64,000 nucleotides of DNA, from the NCBI RefSeq assembly GCF_001591545.1, contig NZ_BCVC01000004.1:1-64000 (forward strand), in the 5' to 3' direction. Below the pieces are notes generated by a model. The model was not told where the DNA came from and did no database searches. It worked only from the letters and a program-made list of their open reading frames with translations. The translations under genes were made by a program, and so were the position numbers. Positions within the stretch are counted from its first letter, which is position 1, and the number at the start of each line of letters is the position of its first letter. The stretch is from Lederbergia lenta NBRC 16444 (GTDB lineage Bacteria > Bacillota > Bacilli > Bacillales > Bacillaceae_C). Of the stretch, positions 1-8,667 are shown in pieces.

Positions 1-55
1 AAGCGCCTGCAACTGGCAGGTAAAACTATTTAGTTGTATAAATCTATATAAAGAA

Positions 56-93
56 GAAATACCCTAGGAGTTTATCACCTAGGGTATTTCTTT
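56..93. terminator. Bidirectional rho-independent terminator
   Basis: A perfect 13-bp inverted repeat (GAAATACCCTAGG with its complement) encloses a 9-nt loop. It is flanked by A-rich sequence on the left and TTT on the right. It lies just past the stop of the minus-strand ROK gene and can also end a transcript entering from the left. Confidence 0.8.
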
Positions 94-111
94 ATCAGCC
101 TTAGTGTTTTC

Positions 112-1311
112 TTATAAAAACATATACTCTCCAGATTGAGCCATTGTTTCTTCTGTAATTTCCAAGTTTAAGTTTGAGATTTCTAAGAACTTTTTGATAG
201 CGAAAACACATGCGCCCATTACACAGGCTTGTTTACCTAGTTCGGACACGTGCAAATCACCATAATGACTAATTGTTGAAGTAAGTTTTTCTTTTATCTC
301 TTTAATTGCATTAGGGTATAAATACAATAACTCACTATTAAGGACAATAACTTCTGGATTATATAAATTGATCACGTTATTCATGCCAATAGCGACGTAT
401 TTTATAAAACTGTCCATTTGTTCACATGCATCTGTATCCCCTGATTCGATTAATGATTTAATATCAAGAATGGTTAGATTATCGTTGCCTTTCTTTTTTG
501 CTAGGTGCTTTAAATAGCTTACTTCTGAAGCATACTGTTCCCAACAACCTTGATTGCCACAATTACATGCTATTCCATCGGGGACAACGATCATATGACC
601 CATTTCCCCAGCATATCCGTGATACCCTTTTAGCAACTCACCATTCATCATCATGCCAAGTCCGATACCTGTCTGCATGGTAATACTGAGTAAACTATCG
701 CTCTGATTATGTCTGTATACTCTTTCTGCAAATGCAGATAGATTAGCGTTATTTTCAATATAAACGGGAACAGCTGAACTTCTCTCAAGATCCGATTTTA
801 AATTTTTCTCACGCCATTGCAGTTGTGGGATATAATAAATCATTTCATCATTAGAAACAATGCCATGTATACCTACCACAACACCGATGATTCCGTAAGC
901 ACTCTCTTTATAATCAGTTTTGAAAATATTAATCTGCTCAATAAGCAAATCAAGTATTTTTTGATAATTAGTAGTCCGAAGTGCTATAGTTACGGTTTGG
1001 ATAGGGTAACCGAGCAAATCAGAAAGTGTAAAAATGGCCTGATCTTTATCGAGATCAATCCCTAATGCATATCCAGCTTTCCGATTTAAGGTAAGAATAA
1101 TGGGACGCCTTCCTAAGTTTGTATGTTCCTGTTGTCCTTCAATAAGTAGCTCTTCATCAAGTAAATCAGCCACCTGCACCGATATAGTAGCCTTATTCAA
1201 TCCTGTTACTTTCGATAGATTAGCTCGCGAAATTCCATTGTGCTCAATAATTTTACTTAAAATTAATCCTCTGTTTAGTTTCTTTATAAAAGCCGCATCA
1301 CCAGTAATCAT
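112..1311 (-). CDS. ROK-family transcriptional repressor (XylR/NagC type)
   Basis: This is a 399-residue repressor of the ROK family, which pairs an N-terminal winged helix-turn-helix (about residues 20-60, SRANLSKVTGLNKATIS) with a sugar-kinase-like effector domain. The zinc-binding signature CNCGNQGCWE is present near the middle. The early part of the ROK domain lacks the DxGxT phosphate loop of real ROK kinases, so it should be a regulator rather than a kinase. The start has a GAGGTG ribosome site 7 nt upstream. It diverges from the LarA-like/SDR/kinase operon. Two XylR-like operators, one before that operon and one before the transporter, make it the likely local repressor; the inducer is inferred to be a sugar acid of the pathway. 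Confidence 0.85.
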   Translation of the reverse strand: MITGDAAFIKKLNRGLILSKIIEHNGISRANLSKVTGLNKATISVQVADLLDEELLIEGQQEHTNLGRRPIILTLNRKAGYALGIDLDKDQAIFTLSDLLGYPIQTVTIALRTTNYQKILDLLIEQINIFKTDYKESAYGIIGVVVGIHGIVSNDEMIYYIPQLQWREKNLKSDLERSSAVPVYIENNANLSAFAERVYRHNQSDSLLSITMQTGIGLGMMMNGELLKGYHGYAGEMGHMIVVPDGIACNCGNQGCWEQYASEVSYLKHLAKKKGNDNLTILDIKSLIESGDTDACEQMDSFIKYVAIGMNNVINLYNPEVIVLNSELLYLYPNAIKEIKEKLTSTISHYGDLHVSELGKQACVMGACVFAIKKFLEISNLNLEITEETMAQSGEYMFL

Positions 1312-1370
1312 CTACATTCACCTCAATATTTATAAATATATCCCTAACGGTTTCTAAACGTATGAATAAT

Positions 1371-1391
1371 ATAATAATATCATATTATTAT
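1371..1391. repeat. AT-only inverted repeat in the ROK/operon divergent region
   Basis: A perfect 10-bp inverted repeat (ATAATAATAT, one-base centre) made only of A and T lies between the ROK start and the -35 box of the divergent operon. It may mark the ROK gene's own promoter or operator, or may simply be AT-rich promoter DNA. Confidence 0.4.
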
Positions 1392-1402
1392 ATGTATTTT
1401 GA

Positions 1403-1460
1403 TTGACGAAATTATTGTGTAGTGATATTCTATCTTTAATTGTTTGGTTGGTCAACAAAC
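1403..1460 (+). promoter_or_regulatory. SigA-type promoter with downstream ROK operator
   Basis: TTGACG (1403-1408), a 17-nt spacer and TATTCT (1426-1431) form a good vegetative promoter. Eleven bases later is GTTTG-N9-CAAAC (1442-1460), the same half-sites and spacing as the B. subtilis XylR operator. The site covers the expected start point, so a bound ROK repressor would block initiation of the LarA-like/SDR/kinase operon. A sister unit lies at 5304-5365. Confidence 0.72.
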
Positions 1461-1568
1461 TTAAAGAATGTTTGGTGAAAAGGGTTACATTTAGAGTGTT
1501 TTATTATAAGATGGGGAAAGTAGTATTGAATTTAATTGAGGAGAATGAAAAAGGAGTGACGAAAACCT

Positions 1569-2837
1569 ATGGGTATTCTTCAAGAGTTATTACAAGATAT
1601 TCCAATTCCGCAAATGGTAAAGGTAAAGCAACATTTTGATGACGAGAAAATTGATCATTTAGGGCAAGCGTTGAGTGATAAATTAAATAGCGATCACATT
1701 CAGGAATTAATTCGTCCTGGTATGGAAATTGCCATTGCAGTCGGTAGCAGGGGTATAGATCGCCTTCCGGAAATTACGGCGACGACAGTAAAGTTTCTAA
1801 AAGAAAGAGGCGCAATTCCGTTTATTGTGCCAAGTATGGGTAGTCATGGCGGCGCTACAGGTCCTGGACAAACCGCAGTACTTGAACATTTAGGTGTGAC
1901 TGAAGAGAGTGTAGGATGTGAAATACGTTCATCAATGGAAGTAGTAAAGCTAGGTGAACTTCCAAACGGTCTGCCGGTATATTTAGATAAGTATGCGTCT
2001 AAAGCGGATGGAATTGTTGTAATAAACCGTGTGAAGCCACATACTGCTTTTCGTGGCAGGGTGGAAAGTGGAATAATGAAGATGATTAGTATTGGACTTG
2101 GTAAACAAAAAGGTGCAGAGGCATGTCATCAACTAGGATTTAAATATATGGCTGAAAATGTACCAAAGATGGCAAAAATGATTATGGAGAAAAAACCAGT
2201 ACTGTTTGGTGTGGCAACGGTTGAAAATGCATTCGATAAGGTAACACAAATCGAAGTGTTAGAGGCTAGCGAAATAGAAGGAAAAGAAACAGAACTGCAA
2301 GCAAAGGCAAAAGAGTTATTACCAAAACTTCTTTTTGAACAATTAGATGTTCTTGTAATTGATGAGATTGGAAAAAACATTAGCGGTGATGGCATGGACC
2401 CGAATATTACCGGTCGTTATCCAACTCCGTACGCCCACGGTGGTCCAGAGGTTAATAAAATGGTTGTACTAGATCTTACTCCTGAGACAGAAGGAAATGC
2501 AAATGGAGTTGGAACTGCGGATTTTACTACTCAACGACTTGTCGACAAAATGGATTTGGAAACAACATATGCCAATGGACTTACATCTACGGTAGTAGCT
2601 CCAACGAAAATCGCTACTACATTGGCGAATGATAAATTGGCGCTAAAAGCCGCAATTAAAACGTGTAATATCCTTGATTTTACTAAAGTAAAAATGGTTC
2701 GGATAAAAAACACATTAGAAGTTAGTGAAATAGAGGTATCAGAACCATTGATGGAATATATAAAAGAACATCCAGAGATGGAATTAATATCAGATTTGTA
2801 TGAGTTAGAATTTGATGAAAATGAGAATTTAAAATAA
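1569..2837 (+). CDS. LarA-like protein (DUF2088, nickel-pincer nucleotide family), putative aldonate C2 epimerase
   Basis: This 422-residue protein resembles the lactate-racemase superfamily, whose members use a nickel-pincer nucleotide cofactor to racemise or epimerise 2-hydroxy acids. Candidate cofactor and catalytic residues are visible: H93 in GSHGG, H158 in KPHTAF, K171 in GIMKM and H187 in EACHQ. The K171-H187 spacing of 16 equals that of the cofactor-binding Lys184 and His200 of Lactobacillus LarA. The start follows AAGGAG with a 12-nt gap. It is the first gene of an operon with a UxuB-like SDR and a gluconokinase-like kinase, so a sugar acid such as mannonate/gluconate is a more likely substrate than lactate. 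The cofactor genes larB, larC and larE are not in this window. The family call is fairly firm; the substrate is inferred. Confidence 0.72.
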   Translation: MGILQELLQDIPIPQMVKVKQHFDDEKIDHLGQALSDKLNSDHIQELIRPGMEIAIAVGSRGIDRLPEITATTVKFLKERGAIPFIVPSMGSHGGATGPGQTAVLEHLGVTEESVGCEIRSSMEVVKLGELPNGLPVYLDKYASKADGIVVINRVKPHTAFRGRVESGIMKMISIGLGKQKGAEACHQLGFKYMAENVPKMAKMIMEKKPVLFGVATVENAFDKVTQIEVLEASEIEGKETELQAKAKELLPKLLFEQLDVLVIDEIGKNISGDGMDPNITGRYPTPYAHGGPEVNKMVVLDLTPETEGNANGVGTADFTTQRLVDKMDLETTYANGLTSTVVAPTKIATTLANDKLALKAAIKTCNILDFTKVKMVRIKNTLEVSEIEVSEPLMEYIKEHPEMELISDLYELEFDENENLK

Positions 2838-2861
2838 TTTTTCAGAAAAAGGGAGATTGAG

Positions 2862-3632
2862 ATGAGTAAATTATTTGATTTAACGGGTAAAACAGCTGTG
2901 GCAATCGGTGGTAACAGTGTATTGGGATCATCTATGGCGTTAGGTCTTGCGGAGCATGGTGCAAAAGTTGCGATTGTTGGTCGTAACATTGAAAAGGCGG
3001 AAGCAGTAGTAAAAGAAATCGAAGCAAACGGTGGAGAAGCAAAAGCTTTCCAGGCAGATGTTAGCACAAAAGAATCATTGGAGCAACTTGCTGTAGAAGT
3101 AGAAAAGTGGTCAGGAGGTTGGGATATTATTTTAAATGCACCAGGTAAAAACAGCCCAACGCCTTTCTTTGACTTGGATATGGATGAATGGGATGACATT
3201 ATGGATGTTAACTTAAAGGGTATTGTTCTTACATGCCAAATTTTTGCGAAGAAAATGATCGAGCAGGAGAGAAAGGGAAGTATTATTAATATATCTTCTG
3301 TTTCATCTACAACACCTTTATCGAAAGTATTTACATATTCCGTTTCCAAAGCAGGTGTTAATAGTGTGACACAGTTTTTGGCACGAGAATTTGCTCCTAA
3401 TGGCATCAGAGTAAATGCAATTATTCCTGGTTTTTTTCCAGCTGAACAAAATAGAAAAATCTTAAGTGAAGATCGAATTGCCTCTATCATGAATCATACA
3501 CCAATGAATCGCTTTGGTAATCCTGATGAATTACAAGGAGCAGCTGTTTGGCTTGCATCGGACGCAGCTTCTGGCTTTGTTACTGGGACATTGATCCGTG
3601 TAGATGGTGGATATGGAGCAATGACAATTTAG
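2862..3632 (+). CDS. SDR oxidoreductase, UxuB-like (D-mannonate/fructuronate type)
   Basis: A classical short-chain dehydrogenase of 256 residues. The N-terminal nucleotide-binding turn is the variant GGNSVLGSSMA instead of TGxxxGxG. The catalytic Ser lies in INISSVSS and the YxxxK motif is YSVSKAG. The C-terminal stretch PGFFPAEQNR and the TPMNRFG-type segment resemble the SDR-type D-mannonate oxidoreductases that interconvert fructuronate and mannonate with NAD(P). Gluconate 5-dehydrogenase-like activity is the main alternative. It starts 24 nt after the LarA-like gene behind AAAGGGAG and is cotranscribed with it. Confidence 0.72.
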   Translation: MSKLFDLTGKTAVAIGGNSVLGSSMALGLAEHGAKVAIVGRNIEKAEAVVKEIEANGGEAKAFQADVSTKESLEQLAVEVEKWSGGWDIILNAPGKNSPTPFFDLDMDEWDDIMDVNLKGIVLTCQIFAKKMIEQERKGSIINISSVSSTTPLSKVFTYSVSKAGVNSVTQFLAREFAPNGIRVNAIIPGFFPAEQNRKILSEDRIASIMNHTPMNRFGNPDELQGAAVWLASDAASGFVTGTLIRVDGGYGAMTI

Positions 3633-3687
3633 ATTTATTCTTCTTTAATATAATTAAGTTAGGCCTGTCACTGGGAGGGGGAGCTTC

Positions 3688-5160
3688 ATGTCACAAGAGT
3701 TTGTAATCGGGCTTGATATTGGTACGACTAGTGTCAAGGCTATTGTTTTCGATATGGGTGGAAAAGTAAAAGCGGAGACAGAGCAGCTTACTAAAACGTA
3801 CCATCCACAGCAAGGTTGGCAAGAACAAGATCCAGATGAACTTGAACGTTGTGCTGTTCAAGCGGTAAAAATGGTGATGAAAAAAGTAGATGTTCAAAAA
3901 GAGGCTATTGTGGGGATAGGGCTTTCCTGTGCTATGCACTCCCTTATATGTGTTGCAGATGATGGAACACCATTATCGCGAGCACTTATTTGGTCTGACG
4001 GGAGAAGTAGTGCGCAAGCAGAAAAACTGCTTAAAACCGATGGAGATGAGCTGTTCCGCCGGACGGGGGTACCTATTCATCCGATGTCTCCTCTCGTAAA
4101 GTTACTCTGGATGAAAGAAACAAATTATGAACCATATCATCGTGCACGTTATTTTATGTCTATCAAAGATTATATTCTTATGAAATGGTATGGCAAAGTT
4201 GTGGCTGATTACTCGATAGCGGCTTCAAGTGGTTTGATGAATGCCGAGACCTTACAGTGGGATGAAAAGGCACTAGAGCTAGTAAATGTGAAGCCAGAGC
4301 AATTGCCTGAAATTGTCCCACCAACAGAAGTTTTATTAGGGTTAAATCGTGATCTTGCTGCTGAACTTGGCATTTTGTCTGAAACTCCAGTAATTGTTGG
4401 AGCGGCAGATGGTCAGCTCGCTAATTTAGGTATCGGTGCAATCGTTCCAGGTGAAGTTGCGATTACAGTCGGCACAAGTGGTGCTATTAGACAGTTTGCA
4501 AACGGATTTCGCATAAATGATAGGCGAGAAACGTTTTGTTATGCTTTCACAAAAGAGTACTCGATTATTGGAGGCGCCACAAACAATGGTGGCATTGCTC
4601 TGCAATGGTTAAAAGAGCTAGTAAAATATGAAGGTAGTTACGAAGATTTTCTTCGTCAAGCTGAAGATGTGACCCCTGGCGCAGAAGGAATGATATTCTT
4701 ACCATATATTAATGGTGAAAGAGCGCCTATCTGGAATCAACAGGCTACAGGAAACTTTTCAGGTGTAGCGATTACTCATAAGCAGGAGCATTTTGTCCGT
4801 GCGGTTTTTGAAGGCATTACATTTAACTTATACCAAATTGAGCAGGCACTTGAAAGATTAGCGGGCAAAACAGAGACAATATATGTGAATGGTGGGCTTG
4901 CAAGGTCACCACTCTGGTTGCAATTGCTTGCAGATATTTTTGGCAAGGAAGTATATGTGGCAGAAACCCACCATAGCTCTGCATGGGGAGCAGCATGGAC
5001 CGCACTAGTTGCAATTGGAAAGGTGAATTCCTTTGAAGAAATAAAACACAGTGTAAAACTCAGTAGTGCTATTATCCCGAATGAGGAAAATCATCGAATC
5101 TATCAGGGAATTTACAAGAAATATACTGCGTTAGTGGAAGATATTTCTATTCATTTTTAA
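3688..5160 (+). CDS. FGGY-family carbohydrate kinase, gluconokinase-like
   Basis: A 490-residue FGGY kinase. The N-terminal ATPase motif is GLDIGTTSVKA, followed by the substrate-domain segment GIGLSCAMHSL and IWSDGRS. The C-terminal domain shows GTSGAIR and NGGLARSPLW. The pattern looks most like Bacillus gluconokinase (GntK), which phosphorylates gluconate to 6-phosphogluconate; xylulokinase is the next alternative. The ribosome site is GGGAGGGGGAG. It is the third and last gene of the operon and is followed by a strong terminator. Its product would enter the pentose phosphate pathway. Confidence 0.75.
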   Translation: MSQEFVIGLDIGTTSVKAIVFDMGGKVKAETEQLTKTYHPQQGWQEQDPDELERCAVQAVKMVMKKVDVQKEAIVGIGLSCAMHSLICVADDGTPLSRALIWSDGRSSAQAEKLLKTDGDELFRRTGVPIHPMSPLVKLLWMKETNYEPYHRARYFMSIKDYILMKWYGKVVADYSIAASSGLMNAETLQWDEKALELVNVKPEQLPEIVPPTEVLLGLNRDLAAELGILSETPVIVGAADGQLANLGIGAIVPGEVAITVGTSGAIRQFANGFRINDRRETFCYAFTKEYSIIGGATNNGGIALQWLKELVKYEGSYEDFLRQAEDVTPGAEGMIFLPYINGERAPIWNQQATGNFSGVAITHKQEHFVRAVFEGITFNLYQIEQALERLAGKTETIYVNGGLARSPLWLQLLADIFGKEVYVAETHHSSAWGAAWTALVAIGKVNSFEEIKHSVKLSSAIIPNEENHRIYQGIYKKYTALVEDISIHF

Positions 5161-5163
5161 TTA

Positions 5164-5202
5164 AAAAGACTCATTTTACTGACAAGGTAAAATGAGTCTT
5201 TT
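5164..5202 (+). terminator. Terminator of the LarA-like/SDR/kinase operon
   Basis: A 16-bp perfect stem (AAAAGACTCATTTTAC) with a 7-nt loop begins 3 nt after the kinase stop and ends in TTTT. It separates the operon from the transporter gene, which has its own promoter. Confidence 0.85.
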
Positions 5203-5303
5203 AGGTTTAATCTCTTTAGTGTAAAAATGGAGAGTAAGGGAATTTGAAATTTACAAAAGGGGTTGAATAATTCGACTCTTTTCTACAAATTAAATATAAG
5301 TTG

Positions 5304-5365
5304 TTGACGAAAGAAAAAAGAGGTGTTAGTCTTACAATAGTTAGTTTGTTTAGTTATCAAATTAA
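5304..5365 (+). promoter_or_regulatory. Promoter and ROK operator of the GPH transporter gene
   Basis: TTGACG (5304-5309), a 17-nt spacer and TAGTCT (5327-5332) are followed by TTAGTTTG-N9-CAAATTAA (5341-5365), an inverted repeat with one mismatch. Half-sites, 9-nt spacer and distance from the -10 box copy the unit at 1403-1460. The rest of 5203-5591 is AT-rich and shows no gene; the untranslated leader after the operator is about 225 nt. Confidence 0.7.
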
Positions 5366-5591
5366 TGTGTTGGCAAAATGAGAGAATACAATTATTTCAG
5401 AGTGAAAGATTAAGTTGGAGTACGAAAACAAAAGTGTAAGAAATATTATATGTTTTTGCAAGCGATTTCTGAAAGCGAATTCTCGTGAGGTGTTAATCGA
5501 GTTGTATTTTGATAATAAATTTGGCTCACGGTAGCAATAAGTGCATACCAAGGGATTGAAGTTATTGATGGGAGAAATAGGAGGACCACAG

Positions 5592-6962
5592 ATGAAAAAC
5601 AACACGAATAAGCTGAGTTTGAAGGAAAAAATATCATACGGTCTAGGAGATGTAGGTAATGGTCTTATGTTTGATATGGGGCAAATATATTTACTTAAGT
5701 TTTATACCGATATTTTAGGTATTTCATCGTATGTTGCAGGTCTTGTTTTTTTACTTACGAAGATTTTTGATGCTTTCGCCGATGCTAGTGTTGGTGCTTT
5801 TGTAGATTCGCGAACAAATATTTCCAAACGCGGTAAATTTAGACCATTTATTTTATTTGGATCCATACCTCTTGCTATTCTTACATTATTATCTTTTCTA
5901 GCACCCAATATATCTGATACTGGGAAAATTGTGTATGCGTTCGCGACTTATGCAGCATTTGGATTGGGATATTCGATTGTTAATATTCCATACGGCTCTC
6001 TTGCAGCTGCGATGACACAAGATCCAATTGATCGTGCATCCCTTGGCTCATTTAGAGCGATTGGGAGCCAGACATCACTGCTTATTTCTGGAGTGGCAGT
6101 TATTCCGATTGTAATGCTTTTTTCAAATCAGAAAGTAGGATATGCTGTTGCTATTTCTCTTATGGCCATAATCGGGGTAGTATTCCATTATCTTTGTTAT
6201 CGTAATACGACAGAAAATGTGGTTAGAGCACCAAGAAAAGAAAAGATTCCATTAGCGAAGCTGTTTAAATTATTATTTTCAAACAGACCATTGATTGTGC
6301 TTTGCCTTGTATCATTATTTATGATTGCAGCAATGTTTCTTAGAATGGCAGTTCAGCTATATTACTTGGAGTATAACTTAGGAAACGCCACACTCATGTC
6401 ATTGTTAACGTTTTTAAGTATTGGAATTTCTATCATTGGTTCTGCATTCATACCGACATTTGTAAGAAGGTTTGGGAAAAAGAAAACATTTATCATTGGT
6501 TTATTCATCGGAATTGTAGCGGATTTGGCGAACTTCCTACTACCTACAGAATTAGCGACATTCCTAATTATATTTACAATTGGAAGTTTTGGACTTAGCA
6601 TAGCAAATGGTCTTCCTTGGGTATTAGTTGCAGATGCAATCGATTATCATGAATGGAAAACAGGGGAAAGAACAGAAGGGGTTGTATATTCATCTTACAG
6701 TTTCTTCCGTAAACTTGCTCAGGCACTGGCTGGATTTATCCCTGGAGTTGCGCTAGGCGTAATTGGTTATGTGCCAAATGCACAGCAAACAGCTGAAACG
6801 CTGATTGGGATTAAAGGTCTCATGTTCCTTGTACCACTCAGTCTTAATTTAATTGCGGCTTTATTGATGATCTTCTTCTACAATTTAACAGAGGACCTGT
6901 ATCGTAAGATTGTTGATGAATTGAAAAAGAAACATACTGGAACCAATCCAAAGACCGTTTAA
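5592..6962 (+). CDS. GPH-family (glycoside-pentoside-hexuronide) cation symporter
   Basis: A 12-helix sugar transporter of 456 residues. The start chosen follows a consensus AGGAGG at 7-nt spacing; an in-frame ATG 51 nt upstream has no ribosome site. The N-terminal LKEKISYGLGDVGNG and the loop DSRTNISKRGKFRPFI are typical of the GPH family, which carries hexuronates, glucuronides and pentosides with Na+ or H+. Shared operator architecture ties it to the LarA-like operon, so a hexuronate or sugar acid is the likely cargo. The exact substrate cannot be read from sequence. Confidence 0.82.
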   Translation: MKNNTNKLSLKEKISYGLGDVGNGLMFDMGQIYLLKFYTDILGISSYVAGLVFLLTKIFDAFADASVGAFVDSRTNISKRGKFRPFILFGSIPLAILTLLSFLAPNISDTGKIVYAFATYAAFGLGYSIVNIPYGSLAAAMTQDPIDRASLGSFRAIGSQTSLLISGVAVIPIVMLFSNQKVGYAVAISLMAIIGVVFHYLCYRNTTENVVRAPRKEKIPLAKLFKLLFSNRPLIVLCLVSLFMIAAMFLRMAVQLYYLEYNLGNATLMSLLTFLSIGISIIGSAFIPTFVRRFGKKKTFIIGLFIGIVADLANFLLPTELATFLIIFTIGSFGLSIANGLPWVLVADAIDYHEWKTGERTEGVVYSSYSFFRKLAQALAGFIPGVALGVIGYVPNAQQTAETLIGIKGLMFLVPLSLNLIAALLMIFFYNLTEDLYRKIVDELKKKHTGTNPKTV

Positions 6963-7203
6963 ACCTTTAACAATACTAATACCTCACATGAAAAATTGAT
7001 TGAAAATGGAGAATGCTCAGGACTATTTATTAACAACGAAGTAGAAATGATGAAAAGTACTATGTGGATGGTGTCTGCCACTTTCTAAGCGATGCTAAGA
7101 CACTTATTAGTATTCAAATACAATTTCGCAGGAAATATAAAATATTGAACCATGTGTATGTACACAAATGGGGCCAATACTTACTGCTAAAACCTTTCTA
7201 ATA
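6963..7203. other. Intergenic region without a recognised gene
   Basis: No convincing reading frame was found. The region holds a 6-bp perfect inverted repeat TGTGTATGTACACA (7153-7166) and a weak GTGTCT/AGACAC hairpin around 7070-7105. No function is proposed. Confidence 0.5.
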
Positions 7204-7244
7204 AAAACCTTAAAGGAGTTTTCCTCCCTTTAGGGTTCTTTTTT
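7204..7244 (+). terminator. Rho-independent terminator upstream of splA
   Basis: An imperfect stem (AACCTTAAAGGAG against CTCCCTTTAGGGTT) is followed by CTTTTTT. It can end transcripts from the GPH transporter gene before splA. Confidence 0.7.
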
Positions 7245-7255
7245 ATCAAATGAGA

Positions 7256-7269
7256 CATACTACATACTA
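7256..7269 (+). promoter_or_regulatory. Tandem CATACTA boxes, possible sigma-G -10 elements
   Basis: Two adjoining CATACTA heptamers lie 11 nt before the splA ribosome site. CATACTA fits the -10 consensus of the forespore factor SigG, which drives splAB in B. subtilis. No convincing -35 was found at 17-18 nt, so this is tentative. Confidence 0.4.
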
Positions 7270-7294
7270 ACCAAAATGAAGGGAGACTCATTGA

Positions 7295-7561
7295 GTGGAA
7301 TTATCTGAAACTACATACACACCAGGTGAAATTATTTATGTACTTTATAGAAACCCTCATACACAAAATGTTGCCAATATCCAAGAAGCTGCGGTTGTAA
7401 ATGATCCTGAAAATCCCGGTCAATTGGCCATTTTTCTATACGAAACATATTATCCATTAAACGACGAAATGGCTATTTATCGTTCTATAGGGGAAGCGGA
7501 AGCTGCTTATAATTATTATTTCTCAAGCATAGATGATGACAGGAGTGAAGTCGATTGGTAA
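7295..7561 (+). CDS. splA: SplA, TRAP-like regulator of spore photoproduct lyase
   Basis: An 88-residue acidic protein placed directly before splB. B. subtilis SplA is a small TRAP-like protein that lowers splB expression. The start is GTG with GGGAG 9 nt upstream. The end overlaps the splB start by 7 nt, giving translational coupling. The call depends on the size, the conserved splAB order and recognisable SplA-like sequence (TPGEIIYVLYRNPHTQ). Confidence 0.82.
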   Translation: MELSETTYTPGEIIYVLYRNPHTQNVANIQEAAVVNDPENPGQLAIFLYETYYPLNDEMAIYRSIGEAEAAYNYYFSSIDDDRSEVDW

Positions 7562-8583
7562 GACCATTTATGCCACAGCTTGTTTACTTCGAACCGAAAG
7601 CGTTGGAATACCCGTTAGGAGAGGAATTATTTAAGAAGTTTAGGGATAAAGACATCGAAATACGTTACACCACTTCCCATAATCAAGTACGAAATTTACC
7701 TGGGGAAAATGATTTTCAACGTTATCGAATGGCTAAGTCAACGCTTGTAGTTGGGCTGCGCAAAACGTTAAAGTTTGATACGTCAAAACCATCTGCTGAG
7801 TATGCAATTCCTTTTGCTACTGGTTGTATGGGGCATTGCCATTATTGTTATTTGCAAACAACGATGGGTAACAAGCCGTATATTCGTACTTACGTGAATG
7901 TAGAAGAAATATTAGAGTCTGCTCAGCAATACATGGAAGAGCGAGCGCCAGAAATTACGAGATTTGAAGCATCATGTACATCTGATATTGTTGGGATCGA
8001 CCATCTAACACATACATTGAAACGAGCAATCGAATATTTTGGAAAGACAGATTTGGGGAGACTAAGGTTTGTTACAAAGTTTAACAATGTCGACCACCTG
8101 CTTGATGCAAAACATAATGGAAGGACTCGTTTTCGGTTTAGTATGAATGCTGACTATGTTATTAAATATTTTGAGCCAGGGACATCAAGATTACATGAGC
8201 GAATAGAAGCAGCGGGAAAGGTAGCAAAGGCGGGCTACCCATTAGGTTTTATTATCGCGCCGATATACTTATTTGACGGGTGGCAAGAAGGCTATAAGAA
8301 ACTATTTGAACAATTAAGCGCGGAGTTGGCTGAGGATGCGAAAGAAGGAATTACATTTGAATTGATTCAACATCGGTTTACAAAGCCGGCCAAAAGGGTG
8401 ATCGAGAAAAACTACCCAATGACAAAGCTTGAACTAGATGAAGAAAAGCGTCGTTATAAATGGGGAAAGTACGGAATTGGGAAATATATTTACCCTAAAG
8501 AAGAGGAAACAGAAATGAAAGATACGCTATTTAATTATATTCAAACTTATTTTCCGAAAGGGAAAATAGAGTATTTCACATGA
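7555..8583 (+). CDS. splB: Spore photoproduct lyase (radical SAM)
   Basis: SplB reverses the spore photoproduct thymine dimer during germination with a radical-SAM reaction. This 342-residue protein has the iron-sulfur motif C91-x3-C95-x2-C98 (CMGHCHYC) and C141 in EASCTSD. These are the same residue numbers as the cluster cysteines and the hydrogen-donor cysteine of B. subtilis SplB. The start is TTG with AGGAG 9 nt upstream inside the end of splA. Its presence is the clearest sign that the organism forms endospores. Confidence 0.95.
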   Translation: MVRPFMPQLVYFEPKALEYPLGEELFKKFRDKDIEIRYTTSHNQVRNLPGENDFQRYRMAKSTLVVGLRKTLKFDTSKPSAEYAIPFATGCMGHCHYCYLQTTMGNKPYIRTYVNVEEILESAQQYMEERAPEITRFEASCTSDIVGIDHLTHTLKRAIEYFGKTDLGRLRFVTKFNNVDHLLDAKHNGRTRFRFSMNADYVIKYFEPGTSRLHERIEAAGKVAKAGYPLGFIIAPIYLFDGWQEGYKKLFEQLSAELAEDAKEGITFELIQHRFTKPAKRVIEKNYPMTKLELDEEKRRYKWGKYGIGKYIYPKEEETEMKDTLFNYIQTYFPKGKIEYFT

Positions 8584-8598
8584 AAAAGTTCATTTATA

Positions 8599-8636
8599 AA
8601 AAACAGTCCAGCTTCTTAATAAGCTGAACTGTTTTT
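8599..8636. terminator. Bidirectional terminator between splB and the MMPL gene
   Basis: The stem AAAAACAGTcCAGCTT pairs with AAGCTGaACTGTTTTT around a CTTAAT loop, with A- and T-runs on both sides. It serves the convergent splB and MMPL genes. Confidence 0.8.
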
Positions 8637-8667
8637 CTATTTAAAGACATGGAGTAACTGCTGTTCC

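Noticed and set aside
2531-3490. 319-codon minus-strand open frame opposite the LarA-like and SDR genes
   Set aside because: It lies antisense to two clear genes, has serine-rich low-complexity composition and no ribosome site or recognisable domain.
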